Assembly: GCA_934655755.1 (NCBI GenBank)
Contig: CAKUHA010000006.1
Span: 1 to 64,000, forward strand
Direction of reading: 5' to 3'
Source of the DNA: an uncultured Collinsella sp.
GTDB taxonomy: Bacteria > Actinomycetota > Coriobacteriia > Coriobacteriales > Coriobacteriaceae
Length of the DNA: 64,000 nt
Made by a program: the position numbers and the translations under genes. Under the pieces are notes generated by a model. It was not told the DNA's origin and searched no databases. It was given only the letters and a program-made list of their open reading frames with translations. Below, piece by piece: positions 22,154 through 29,696 of the stretch; positions within the stretch are counted from its first letter, which is position 1; each line of letters opens with the position of its first letter.

Positions 22154-22609
22154 TTAAAACGGGATGTCCTCATCGTAGACGTCGACCGCGGGCGGCGTAG
22201 CCACCGGTGCGGCAGGACGCGGTGCGGGCGCTGCAGGGGCTGCGGGGGCGTAACCGCCCTGATCGTAGCCACCCTGGCCACCACGGGAGCTCATAAACTC
22301 GATCTCATCAACGATGACCTCAAGCTTGCTCCGGCGCTGGCCGTCGCGCTCCCAAGAGCTGTAGCGCAGCTTGCCCTCGATCGCGACCTTGTTTCCCTTT
22401 GCCAGGAAACGGCTCACGGCCTCGGCGCGGGTGCCGAACATGGTGCAGTCGACAAAGTTGGGATAGTCCTCCCACTCGCCGGTCTGCGGGTTGCGGCGAC
22501 GATCGTTCACGGCGACGCCAAAGGACAGAACCTGGGTTCCGCCGGCGGTGGCGCGCAGCTCGGGATCACGCGTGAGGTTACCGGTGATGTTCACTCGATT
22601 GATGCTCAT
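22154..22609 (-). CDS. ssb: Single-stranded DNA-binding protein
   Basis: Binds single-stranded DNA as a tetramer during replication and repair. The OB fold starts MSINRVNITGNLTRDPELR, is followed by a Gly/Pro/Ala-rich linker from about residue 115, and ends in the acidic partner-docking tail DVYDEDIPF. Length 151 aa. It lies between rpsF and rpsR, the standard arrangement of the operon. Confidence 0.97.
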   Translation of the reverse strand: MSINRVNITGNLTRDPELRATAGGTQVLSFGVAVNDRRRNPQTGEWEDYPNFVDCTMFGTRAEAVSRFLAKGNKVAIEGKLRYSSWERDGQRRSKLEVIVDEIEFMSSRGGQGGYDQGGYAPAAPAAPAPRPAAPVATPPAVDVYDEDIPF

Positions 22610-22657
22610 AACTCACTACTTCCTCTTGGGGCACAAGCCCAGTCCAAAACGACAGTC

Positions 22658-22951
22658 TTACTCCTGGTCGTCGCGACGGACGATCATGTGGCGGACCACA
22701 GCGTCGGTGATGCGCAGGACGCGATCAAGCTCGGCGATCTGGGTAGGATCTGCGTGGAAGTTGATGAGGGTGTAGTCACCATCGGTGAGGTCGTTGATCT
22801 CGTAGGCGAGCTTGCGCTTGCCCCACTCGTCAACGGAGTCGACCTTGCCAGCGCCCTCAGCGATCGTGGTATCGATACGCTTCATAACAGCGAGACGAGT
22901 CTCGGGGTCGAGCGACGGGTCAACAAAGAACAGCAGTTCATAAGCCTTCAT
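22658..22951 (-). CDS. rpsF: Ribosomal protein bS6
   Basis: Small-subunit protein and partner of bS18. The 97-aa product starts MKAYELLFFVDPSLD and has the family's GKRKLAYEINDLTDG strand-helix segment. The ATG at 22951 is fixed by GAGGAGGTGA 6 bases upstream. It opens the rpsF-ssb-rpsR-rplI operon behind a good promoter and a leader with a stem-loop. Confidence 0.97.
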   Translation of the reverse strand: MKAYELLFFVDPSLDPETRLAVMKRIDTTIAEGAGKVDSVDEWGKRKLAYEINDLTDGDYTLINFHADPTQIAELDRVLRITDAVVRHMIVRRDDQE

Positions 22952-22978
22952 ATTGTCACCTCCTCTGGGCAAATGTGG

Positions 22979-23051
22979 CTTCAGGTCGTGAAGGTGCGCC
23001 TGAAGCAGGAAAAGACTTGGTAATAATATCTTTCAACCTCCCGAGCCGCAA
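22979..23051 (-). promoter_or_regulatory. rpsF operon promoter and leader hairpin
   Basis: On the minus strand, TTGCGG (23046-23051) and TATTAT (23023-23028) are 17 bases apart, a good sigma-70-type promoter. The predicted leader of about 65 nt holds a hairpin pairing CTTCAGG (22999-23005) with CCTGAAG (22979-22985). In many bacteria this operon is autoregulated by a bS6:bS18-binding RNA; whether this hairpin is that element could not be established. The rest of the gap, 23052-23412, shows no gene. Confidence 0.65.
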
Positions 23052-23412
23052 GAATATGCAGCTACAACCTCATGACCTCCACATATGTCCATACTTACAC
23101 GGCACCTCATGCGTGTTCTAACCAAATGCCGACCAAGAGCTTGACGGATTTGTGGACAAGATACGATGCCGGGCGGACATGTCGAGATAAATCGCAGGCC
23201 AGCGGGCGCATGGTTGTGGTCGCGAAATGCATACCAGTGGTTCACCCGGCTGGCTAGATATTTTCAAATTCGTTGCCGCGGCGTTTATAACTACCTCTTT
23301 TGAACATTTCGCCGGACGCGATCCGGCTGGTCAAGGGCCATTTTGAAGCCCAGGGCTCGACGATCGGAACCAAATAGCGCCCACGCGTTTTAAAAAATGC
23401 CAACTTTTCTGT

Positions 23413-23440
23413 TTGCACTTTGCGATTCCTCGTGTATACT
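23413..23440 (+). promoter_or_regulatory. Promoter of the first tRNA-Ser
   Basis: TTGCAC (23413-23418) and TATACT (23435-23440) are 16 bases apart. The expected start point is about 10 bases before the tRNA 5' end at 23457. The promoter reads away from the divergent rpsF operon. Confidence 0.8.
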
Positions 23441-23456
23441 GACTTTCGCATTTAAC

Positions 23457-23547
23457 GGAGAGTTGTCCGAGTGGCCGAAGGAGCACGATTGGAAATCGTG
23501 TAGGCGTCAAAAGCGTCTCCAGGGTTCAAATCCCTGACTCTCCGCCA
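23457..23547 (+). tRNA. tRNA-Ser (anticodon GGA)
   Basis: A 91-nt class II tRNA with a long variable arm. The acceptor stem GGAGAGT (23457-23463) pairs with ACTCTCC (23537-23543), followed by discriminator G and encoded CCA. The anticodon loop TTGGAAA within CACGA/TCGTG gives GGA, reading UCC and UCU. The T arm has GGTTCAAATCC. It is followed by its own terminator. Confidence 0.95.
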
Positions 23548-23556
23548 GTTAATTCC

Positions 23557-23586
23557 AAAGCAGGCCTTCGAGCCTGCTTTGTTTTT
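23557..23586 (+). terminator. Terminator between the two tRNA-Ser genes
   Basis: AAAGCAGGC (23557-23565) pairs with GCCTGCTTT (23572-23580), loop CTTCGA, followed by GTTTTT. It would separate the first tRNA transcript from the second, or act partially. Confidence 0.88.
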
Positions 23587-23595
23587 ACCCCACGC

Positions 23596-23686
23596 GGAGG
23601 GGTGGCAGAGTGGTTGAATGCGGCGGTCTCGAAAACCGTTTGGCCTGTATAAGGTCACGAGGGTTCGAATCCCTCCTCCTCCGCCA
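23596..23686 (+). tRNA. tRNA-Ser (anticodon CGA)
   Basis: A 91-nt class II tRNA. Acceptor GGAGGGG (23596-23602) pairs with CTCCTCC, including one G-T pair, with discriminator G and encoded CCA ending at 23686. The anticodon loop CTCGAAA gives CGA, reading UCG. Twenty bases of its T arm and acceptor (23661-23680) recur inverted at 23750-23769. Confidence 0.95.
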
Positions 23687-23697
23687 TTAGATGGTAC

Positions 23698-23722
23698 AAG
23701 CCCCAGCAATGGGGCTTTTTTC
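23698..23722 (+). terminator. Terminator after the second tRNA-Ser
   Basis: AAGCCCC (23698-23704) pairs with GGGGCTT (23711-23717), followed by a run of T broken by one C. It starts 11 bases after the tRNA end. Confidence 0.85.
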
Positions 23723-23749
23723 TTTTTTGAGCACAGCCCAATAACGCGC

Positions 23750-23883
23750 AGGAGGAGGGATTCGAACCCGCAGGGCGCGGAGCGTTCAGAAAACGCGCCA
23801 GTAGCGCGTTTTTAGCGCAGCGCGGTCGGCGTAAGCCGACCGGATAAATTTTGAGCTCCGCTCAAAATTTGGACATCCCTCCT
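23750..23883. repeat. Structured element bounded by tRNA-Ser 3'-end copies
   Basis: The left boundary (23750-23769) is a 20-base inverted copy of the end of the tRNA-Ser(CGA) gene. AGGAGGGAT (23753-23761) pairs with ATCCCTCCT (23875-23883). Three hairpins lie between: AAAACGCGC with GCGCGTTTT (23790-23812), CGGTCGGC with GCCGACCG (23823-23842), and AAATTTTGAG with CTCAAAATTT (23846-23870). It has no open frame. It may be a scar of an element that used the tRNA gene, a dispersed repeat, or a structured RNA. Confidence 0.6.
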
Positions 23884-23923
23884 ATTCAACCCGCACCCTC
23901 GCCGCTTTCAATCTCGACCGGAA

Positions 23924-23996
23924 TCCAAAACGTGTACGTCACCCTCCAAAGATGTCAAATAATGTCGTTTTTGGAGGGTGACGTACATGTTTTGGA
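23924..23996. repeat. 27-bp-arm palindrome before the TRIC channel gene
   Basis: Arms 23924-23950 and 23970-23996 match at 26 of 27 positions (TCCAAAACGTGTACGTCACC inward), with a 19-base centre. The hairpin has no T-run and starts well before the ribosome site of the next gene. The gap 23687-24108 otherwise holds the terminator and the tRNA-derived element. It looks like a dispersed palindromic repeat, although an operator for the channel gene cannot be excluded. Confidence 0.65.
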
Positions 23997-24108
23997 CCCT
24001 AAGCCAGCATCCGCTGCCGACCGTTTGCCGAGGAATGGGGTCATGACACCCGACAACCATGTACTATGTACGGGCATTGCCTAAACCAACAACTCAAAGG
24101 ACCCCATC

Positions 24109-24798
24109 TTGCCCGTCGTCGCCGCTATGACCGTTACCGCACATGCCTCGGATGCCATGGTCGCCATCCCGTTTTGGCTCGAGATGTTCGCCGTCGTCGC
24201 GGCTTCGATCTCGGGCGTGCTGGTCGCACGCGAGCACAAGCTCGACCTGGTGGGCGCGGTCGCACTCGCCGTCGTCTGCGGCCTCGGCGGCGGCCTTCTG
24301 CGCGACATGACACTCCAGGTGGGCAACGTCTATATTCTCAACCAGCCCATGGCCCTGCCGCTCTCCATTTCCACGGCGGCCATCATCTACATCTTCCCCG
24401 CAATCGTCGATAAGCCCGAAAAGCTCATTCCGCTGCTCGACATCATCTCGGTCGGCATCTACGCTGCCACCGGAGCGGACAAGGCCCTGGTCTACGGATT
24501 TGCGCCGGCGGTTTGTATCATGATGGGCTTTTTCACCGCAGTGGGCGGCGGCATGCTGCGCGATAGCTTTATGGGCGTGGTGCCGGGTATTTTCCAGCGC
24601 ACAAATTTCTACGCCATCGCGGCCATCGCCGGGTCGGCGAGCTATGTATGCCTCGTTATGAGCGGCCTCGTCAGCAACATCACCGCGCTGATCGTGTGCG
24701 TCGCGGTAACCATGGGGTTGCGCTGGCTGTCACTGCGCTTTGACATCAAAAGCCCTACCGAGGAAGACATCGCGCGCTTTATGCATCGTAAAAAGTAG
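24109..24798 (+). CDS. TRIC-type cation channel family membrane protein (UPF0126)
   Basis: A 229-aa protein with seven hydrophobic helices. It shows the internal duplication of the family: CGLGGGLLRDMTL at about 63-75 and AVGGGMLRDSFMG at about 145-157. Archaeal and bacterial relatives are trimeric potassium-permeable channels; the physiological role is uncertain. A TTG start at 24109 is chosen because AAAGGA lies 7 bases before it; an ATG at 24127 is an alternative. It is transcribed rightward, against most neighbouring genes, and is probably monocistronic. Confidence 0.85.
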   Translation: MPVVAAMTVTAHASDAMVAIPFWLEMFAVVAASISGVLVAREHKLDLVGAVALAVVCGLGGGLLRDMTLQVGNVYILNQPMALPLSISTAAIIYIFPAIVDKPEKLIPLLDIISVGIYAATGADKALVYGFAPAVCIMMGFFTAVGGGMLRDSFMGVVPGIFQRTNFYAIAAIAGSASYVCLVMSGLVSNITALIVCVAVTMGLRWLSLRFDIKSPTEEDIARFMHRKK

Positions 24799-24903
24799 TT
24801 GGCGCTGCCCCGCTCCCGAAATGCAACCGAGAGGTTCTTTTAGAGCGCCCGTGCGTTGGGTACCCTGTTAGGTACATGTCGAGCACCTAACGAAGGATTC
24901 ACC

Positions 24904-26049
24904 ATGCCTTGCAATCAATTCCCGCCGACGCGCCGTCATAAAGCACGGAGCCACCTCTTTGTCGCCCTCGCCCTCATCGCGCTGACACTTGCCGTCCTTC
25001 CCGCCGCAGCTTTTGCCGGCACGGATACCGCAGGCAATGTTCTTGCGACCGACAATGACTCCAATCCGTCCGGCGTCGAAGGCGACCTGTACTGGGCGGG
25101 CCAAAACCTCGACCTCGATGACGCCTCCATCGACCGCGACATTATCGCTGCGGGCGATTCGCTTTCGATTCGCGACTGCACCGTGGGCGGCGCCGTTCGC
25201 CTAGCAGCACGCACCATCGATATCGCCAAGACCACGATTGACGGCAGCGTGACCGTTGCGGGCCAGCACGTCGTTCTCAACGCCGACAGCACCGCCAGCT
25301 GCTTCTACGCGATGGGCGAGACGGTTGCCCTGCGCGGTTCCGTCAAGTCGGCAGCGCTCGCGGGCGACACCGTGACCATCGATGGCACGGTCGATGGCGA
25401 TGTTGAGGTTTGGGCCGATAAGCTCGTCCTGGGCAAGAATGCCCGCATCACCGGCACCGTAAACGCGCACGTTTCCGAGGACCCCGAGCGCGCAGCAGGG
25501 TCCGAGGTCGGTGCACTCAAGATCGACCGCACCGAGAACGAAGACACCTCCACCGTCAACGACATCATCGGCGGCATCGTCGCCGCGGCGCTTTCCACCT
25601 GCTTTGTAGCCTTGCTGCTCGAGCTCGTCTTTCCGCGCGCAACCGCCAGCGCTGCCGGAATGCTCCATCAGCGCCCCACGCCCCTGTGGGTGAGCGGTCT
25701 TCTGGGCACAGTCGCTATCGTCCCTGCCGTCCTGCTGCTGATTATCTCGATCGCCGGGCTGTCACTCGCCGGAACCCTTTTGTGCGCCGTGATTGGCATC
25801 GCGCTGGTCTCCACCGCCTTCGCGGGCTGCGCCGTTGCGCGTATGGTTGGACACAACCAGAACCGCTACGCCATGGCAGCCGTCGGCGGCATAATCGCGG
25901 GCGTGCTCACGGCAATCCCTCTCGTGGGCGACTTCATCAGCGGCGTAGCCTTCGTCTTCACGCTCGGCTACGTTATCCAGATCACCTGGCGCAACGCCCA
26001 CCTCAAGCCGCAGCAGCCCGCCAACATGCCGGGACTCCCCACCGCTTAA
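24904..26049 (+). CDS. Secreted-type polymer-forming (bactofilin-like) domain with four C-terminal membrane helices
   Basis: A 381-aa protein. Residues 1-38 are a signal peptide ending AFA. Residues about 55-190 form short repeated strands with regular Asp/Gly spacing (such as VGGAVRLAARTIDI and IDGTVDGDVEVWADKLVLG), the pattern of a right-handed beta helix seen in bactofilins and polymer-forming proteins. From about residue 220 four hydrophobic helices follow. Cytoplasmic bactofilins lack signal peptides, so this would place the beta helix outside the cell, anchored by the helices. GAAGGA precedes the ATG by 6 bases. Function is unknown. Confidence 0.75.
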   Translation: MPCNQFPPTRRHKARSHLFVALALIALTLAVLPAAAFAGTDTAGNVLATDNDSNPSGVEGDLYWAGQNLDLDDASIDRDIIAAGDSLSIRDCTVGGAVRLAARTIDIAKTTIDGSVTVAGQHVVLNADSTASCFYAMGETVALRGSVKSAALAGDTVTIDGTVDGDVEVWADKLVLGKNARITGTVNAHVSEDPERAAGSEVGALKIDRTENEDTSTVNDIIGGIVAAALSTCFVALLLELVFPRATASAAGMLHQRPTPLWVSGLLGTVAIVPAVLLLIISIAGLSLAGTLLCAVIGIALVSTAFAGCAVARMVGHNQNRYAMAAVGGIIAGVLTAIPLVGDFISGVAFVFTLGYVIQITWRNAHLKPQQPANMPGLPTA

Positions 26050-26059
26050 GCTGGCCAAA

Positions 26060-26120
26060 CCACCACAATGGGGACAGGCACCTTTGTGGTGGTGCAAAGG
26101 GGTCAGGTTACTTTGCACCA
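26060..26120. repeat. Paired dyads with GGGACAGG loop
   Basis: CCACCACAA (26060-26068) pairs with TTGTGGTGG (26084-26092), with GGGGACAGGCACC in the loop; TGGTGCAAA (26090-26098) pairs with TTTGCACCA (26112-26120). The second arm TGGTGCAA also forms the palindrome at 33751-33781, on the other side of the pilus genes. Confidence 0.6.
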
Positions 26121-26127
26121 ACAAACG

Positions 26128-26170
26128 AAGCGGGGCACCCGATCACATTCGACCGGGTGCCCCGCTTTTT
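26128..26170. terminator. Bidirectional terminator between the beta-helix gene and the pilus genes
   Basis: AAGCGGGGCACCCG (26128-26141) pairs perfectly with 26154-26167 and is followed by TTTTT-type runs on the plus strand. It lies between convergent genes (ends at 26049 and 26202), so it can serve the rightward gene and, less strongly, the leftward pilus operon. Confidence 0.85.
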
Positions 26171-26201
26171 CATGTCTCGTGTTGACGGTCGAGACGAACG
26201 G

Positions 26202-27926
26202 TTACTCCTCAGAGCCCTCGTCGCGCTTACGGCTACGAATAAGGTGCGCCACGCCAATGCACAGCACCGCGCCGCCAGCGATCCAAGTGAACGTCACGCC
26301 ATTAAGACCGGTGAGCGGGAGGTTGATCCGCTTGGTATTGCCGACAGTGATGTTGAGGGAGCCGTCCTCGTTGGTGAGAGTGCCTTCTTTGAAATCAAGC
26401 TTATTATCTCCAACCTTTCCGTCACTTGTATCGTTGAGACCAGCAATAAGCTTGTCAGATTCGATCATAGAAAGCGCTAGATTCTCGAGCTTAGTCCCAT
26501 CCTCTGACATGGTCGGAACAATCTTAAAATCGAACGGTGAGATATCGGCATAACCATCGAGATGCTTCTCCGTCACGGTATATGTACCGGCATCGAGACC
26601 TGTCACTGTAAAAGTGCCGTCGTTCTCGGTCTTGAATACATGTTCATTGGTAGAGAGGGTACCGTCGCCTTGGACAAACTTACCATTCGAAGCCTCGTCG
26701 TCTGCTTCCTTCACCCGAATGGTAAACTCAGCACCGTTCAGAGCCCGCTCCGTACCCAAGTCAACCTTGTTGATCTTAAGACCGTAGGTGTAGTCCTTGA
26801 CCGTATCGGGTGCCGAGGTGCCAGTGCCTTCGACCATGGGGTTGTTAGAATACTCGAGCGTAACGGTGTTAGGGTTACCATTCAAATGGTTATTTGCTCC
26901 CGCAATAATTGCGCTTGCGTTGAGCTTCGCCTTGTAGAAGACAACGATTTTAGTGTCGGCATCGATCCTAAGCGCTCCGCCATTTTTCGCGGTGGCCGAC
27001 TTCAGCCCATTTTCACCCTTACTAAAATCGACTACCAGGTCACGGCTAGAACCGGAAGGTTTAGTCACATTGTAGCTAGTCGAATCAATCTCGGTATATG
27101 CATCACCGTTCAGCGCATAAACGCTAAGTGAGTTATCGACGTAGTCAAGACCCTTCTCCAGCGTATCCTTAAACTTATAGGAATAAGAGTCGTAGCTGTC
27201 ATAGTTGTCTGCAATCGAACCGGTAAGCTTATAGTTCACTTCCTGGCCAACCTGCGAGTCGGCAGCGTCCACCCATTCGGTCTCACCAGTAACGGTACCG
27301 CCCTTCACCTTAGAGTCATCGAGAATCTTTTTCACAACCGTGGGGATGCTGGTCTTCTCGGCTACATTCACAGCAGCATCGCCTACGACGACAAAAATCG
27401 GGGATGTACCGGTGTTCGGCTTAGTCGGATCAAGATCGCTTGTCACGAAGAGCCAGTAGCCGTGTGCGAGATCGGACGCCACGCGGTTGATTGTAGTTTT
27501 GTCCGCAATAAGATCGTCTACAGCAGCGGCAATCTTATAAGCAATGGAATTAGATTCCACACGGGTTGTCTTATCGGTATCCGTTACCTTATTCGCAATC
27601 CAGTCTGCGGCATCCTGAGCGGTTTTGCCAGCGTAACTCGAATCGCTATCGTGAATGACCTTCTCGACGGCCTTCTTCACGTCGTCGTTTGCCCAGGTGA
27701 TATTGCTCGCGACCGTCTTACCTTCGACTGTCGTAACATCAGCCTTAAAAATCTGATAGCCCTTGAACTCAGTCGCGTTGTCCTTGACGTTCTCAATGGT
27801 CACCGAGCCATCCGCTGCATCCGCTGCAAATGCCATGGTCACCGGGGCCATCACCCCACCGAAGCTCAGCGCTGCCGTGAGCCCTGCCGTTACTGCTAGG
27901 CGGGCGATGTTCTTGGTTGTCTTCAT
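26202..27926 (-). CDS. Major pilin-like LPXTG surface protein
   Basis: A 574-aa isopeptide-type fimbrial subunit. It has a signal peptide (about 1-35, ending AFAAD), an N-terminal pilin domain with ITWANDDVKKAV, a middle CnaA-like domain after VVKKILDDS, a C-terminal CnaB/SpaA-like domain (YGLKINKVDLGTERALNGAEF) with an E-box-type segment GTYTVTEKHLDGY, and a sorting signal: LPLTG at 536-540, hydrophobic helix, RSRKR tail. Being last in the three-gene unit and having the most complete domain set, it is the likely shaft subunit. It is paralogous to the gene upstream. AGAGGA lies before the ATG. Base composition is AT-richer than the housekeeping genes (for example GC is 25 of 60 at 27061-27120). 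Confidence 0.87.
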   Translation of the reverse strand: MKTTKNIARLAVTAGLTAALSFGGVMAPVTMAFAADAADGSVTIENVKDNATEFKGYQIFKADVTTVEGKTVASNITWANDDVKKAVEKVIHDSDSSYAGKTAQDAADWIANKVTDTDKTTRVESNSIAYKIAAAVDDLIADKTTINRVASDLAHGYWLFVTSDLDPTKPNTGTSPIFVVVGDAAVNVAEKTSIPTVVKKILDDSKVKGGTVTGETEWVDAADSQVGQEVNYKLTGSIADNYDSYDSYSYKFKDTLEKGLDYVDNSLSVYALNGDAYTEIDSTSYNVTKPSGSSRDLVVDFSKGENGLKSATAKNGGALRIDADTKIVVFYKAKLNASAIIAGANNHLNGNPNTVTLEYSNNPMVEGTGTSAPDTVKDYTYGLKINKVDLGTERALNGAEFTIRVKEADDEASNGKFVQGDGTLSTNEHVFKTENDGTFTVTGLDAGTYTVTEKHLDGYADISPFDFKIVPTMSEDGTKLENLALSMIESDKLIAGLNDTSDGKVGDNKLDFKEGTLTNEDGSLNITVGNTKRINLPLTGLNGVTFTWIAGGAVLCIGVAHLIRSRKRDEGSEE

Positions 27927-28036
27927 GTTTGGTCCTCTTTCTTGGAGGGTTCTCTAGTAACTTCGTCAAAACCAATGATCATCAGGTCGATAGACCTGTG
28001 CGTCGCCCACTACGGAGGCAGTACGCCACTGAGCAA

Positions 28037-28045
28037 GGGGGGGGG
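28037..28045. repeat. Run of nine G between the two pilin genes
   Basis: The plus strand has G9 here (C9 in the direction of transcription), five bases after the stop codon of the upstream pilin gene and about 110 bases before the start of the next. Such tracts are prone to slippage. It is outside both reading frames, so any effect would be on transcript structure or read-through rather than on the protein. Confidence 0.7.
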
Positions 28046-28049
28046 ACAA

Positions 28050-29696
28050 TTATTTATCACGGCGACCTCCTCCCCGCTTGATGACGAGCGCGGCGACAAT
28101 AGCTGCCACTCCTATGGCAGCCAAAGCCGCCACCAGCACCAACGTCCTATCTCCCGTCGAGGGCATAAAGCCTCGACTTGCTTCTTTGCTTGGGGTGTTG
28201 AGCACCGACAGCTCGATCGAACCCGTCCCGGCATCGGCAGCATCAACCCGCAGAGGGCTTTCGGCCGATACGGTTACCTTGGGCTTCGCGGCGGCCACTT
28301 GCTTGACGTCCAAGCCATCAGCCGCAATCGTCACCGTTCGCTTGCCCTCAAAGGCGGTGTAACCCTTGGGCGCCGCGACCTCCTCGACGGTGCAGACGCC
28401 CGCGTCCACGCCGTTCAGCTCCACGCGACCGTCCTCGCCAGACATGACATACGTGTCGTCACCCGTCGTCCACGTACCGTCGGACGCCAGCGTGCGGCCG
28501 CGGTCATCAGTGATACGTAGCTTGGCGCCCGCAAGGGGCTTGTCATCGGAGCTTGAACGCTTGATAAGGCTGAGCCCCCAGGTGTAGGCCGTCGCGTCAT
28601 CGCTCGGCGTGCAGGTGAAGCCGGCGTCGCCGGACTGGTCGGCGAAGGGAGAGCGCGGGTAGCGCAGGTAGACCTCGTTGGGGTTGCCCCTGGAAGCGCC
28701 TCGGTTGCAGTTGGCCCCCAAGGGTGCGCTGTAGACCGCGACCACACGGGCGCCCGCGGCGAAGGCGTCGGCCCCGCCGAGCGCGGCGATGAGGTCGCCG
28801 GTGCGCACGGTGAAGGAGCTCCCCTCGACCGAGACCGCGCACTGGGCCGTGATGTCGGTCCAGCCCTGCGCGGGCTCGGTGCCGGCGCGTCCGTCCTTGC
28901 CGGTCGGGACGGCGTCGAAGCCGCCGTCCGCGCCCGCCGCCACGTACACGCGCATGCTCGAGGCGACCTTGGAGGGGTCGAGCCCCGCGCTCATGGTGTC
29001 GACGAACTGCACCGCGTAGGTGTCATAGGCGATAAGACCCGCCGGGACCGTGGCCGAGAGGCGCCAGTACAGGTCGTCGCCGACCGTTGCGTCGGCGGCC
29101 TTCTGCCAGGCGGCCGTGCTGTCCTCCAGCACGTGCTTGGCCACCTTAGGCGTCGAGGCCTTGGGCTTGACAGTGACGGGGCTGCCGCCGACCAGCACCA
29201 TGATCGGCGCGGTGCCCGCCTCGTTCTGGGCGATGGCGCCGTCGTCGGCGACGATGAGCCAGTATCCGCTGGTCAGCTCGGCCGCTGTGCCCGCGTTAAG
29301 GGGCACGAACACAGCGCCCGCTTTGACAATCGCGCAGGCAAGCTTTGCCGTCAGCGCAGTCGTCATATGCCCGTCAGCATTCATCCATTCGGCGGCCGCT
29401 TGTGCCGTCGATGCCGAGCCATCGAGCCCCGCATCATGGAGCACAGGGAGAACAGCTTGGCGAACGGCGTCGTTCGCCCACGTTATGTCAGTTGCGACCT
29501 TTTGGTCGGCATCGGCGTCGTCGATAACGGTCGCCGAAAAGAGCTGGTGCGCGTCATACCGCGTCGCAACCGTACCGTCCACTGTAACGGCTCCGGTGTC
29601 GGCGGCGTGGGCCGTCCCAGGGGCAATCGCGAAAGAGAGGATAGTGACCATGACCATCACCATGACGGCCAACACGTGACGGAGCGGCTTACTCAT
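28050..29696 (-). CDS. Second pilin-like sortase substrate (MPSTG signal)
   Basis: A 548-aa paralog of the pilin downstream: both share an ITWAND-V--AV motif, a GYWL-V motif and a P-V-K-L-DS motif opening the second domain. It has a signal peptide (ends AHAADT), a C-terminal CnaB-like domain (YTWGLSLIKRSSSDDKPLAGAK) and a sorting signal MPSTG at 511-515, helix and KRGGGRRDK tail. MPXTG is a non-canonical sorting motif. The ATG at 29696 overlaps the stop of the large adhesin (ATGAGTAA) and has GAGGTGG before it. The central part is strikingly GC-rich (47 of 60 at 28861-28920), while the ends are less so, suggesting a mosaic gene. Probably a minor or basal subunit. Confidence 0.85.
   Translation of the reverse strand: MSKPLRHVLAVMVMVMVTILSFAIAPGTAHAADTGAVTVDGTVATRYDAHQLFSATVIDDADADQKVATDITWANDAVRQAVLPVLHDAGLDGSASTAQAAAEWMNADGHMTTALTAKLACAIVKAGAVFVPLNAGTAAELTSGYWLIVADDGAIAQNEAGTAPIMVLVGGSPVTVKPKASTPKVAKHVLEDSTAAWQKAADATVGDDLYWRLSATVPAGLIAYDTYAVQFVDTMSAGLDPSKVASSMRVYVAAGADGGFDAVPTGKDGRAGTEPAQGWTDITAQCAVSVEGSSFTVRTGDLIAALGGADAFAAGARVVAVYSAPLGANCNRGASRGNPNEVYLRYPRSPFADQSGDAGFTCTPSDDATAYTWGLSLIKRSSSDDKPLAGAKLRITDDRGRTLASDGTWTTGDDTYVMSGEDGRVELNGVDAGVCTVEEVAAPKGYTAFEGKRTVTIAADGLDVKQVAAAKPKVTVSAESPLRVDAADAGTGSIELSVLNTPSKEASRGFMPSTGDRTLVLVAALAAIGVAAIVAALVIKRGGGRRDK

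Noticed and set aside
21248..23023. A long plus-strand frame across rplI, rpsR and ssb
   Set aside because: It lies antisense to three certain genes and has no recognisable domain.
23750..23795. A functional minus-strand tRNA
   Set aside because: Only the T arm and part of the acceptor are present; no anticodon or D arm can be folded, so it is a fragment.
28037..28045. G9 tract as a coding phase-variation switch
   Set aside because: It lies after the stop codon of one pilin and well before the next start, so slippage cannot shift either reading frame.
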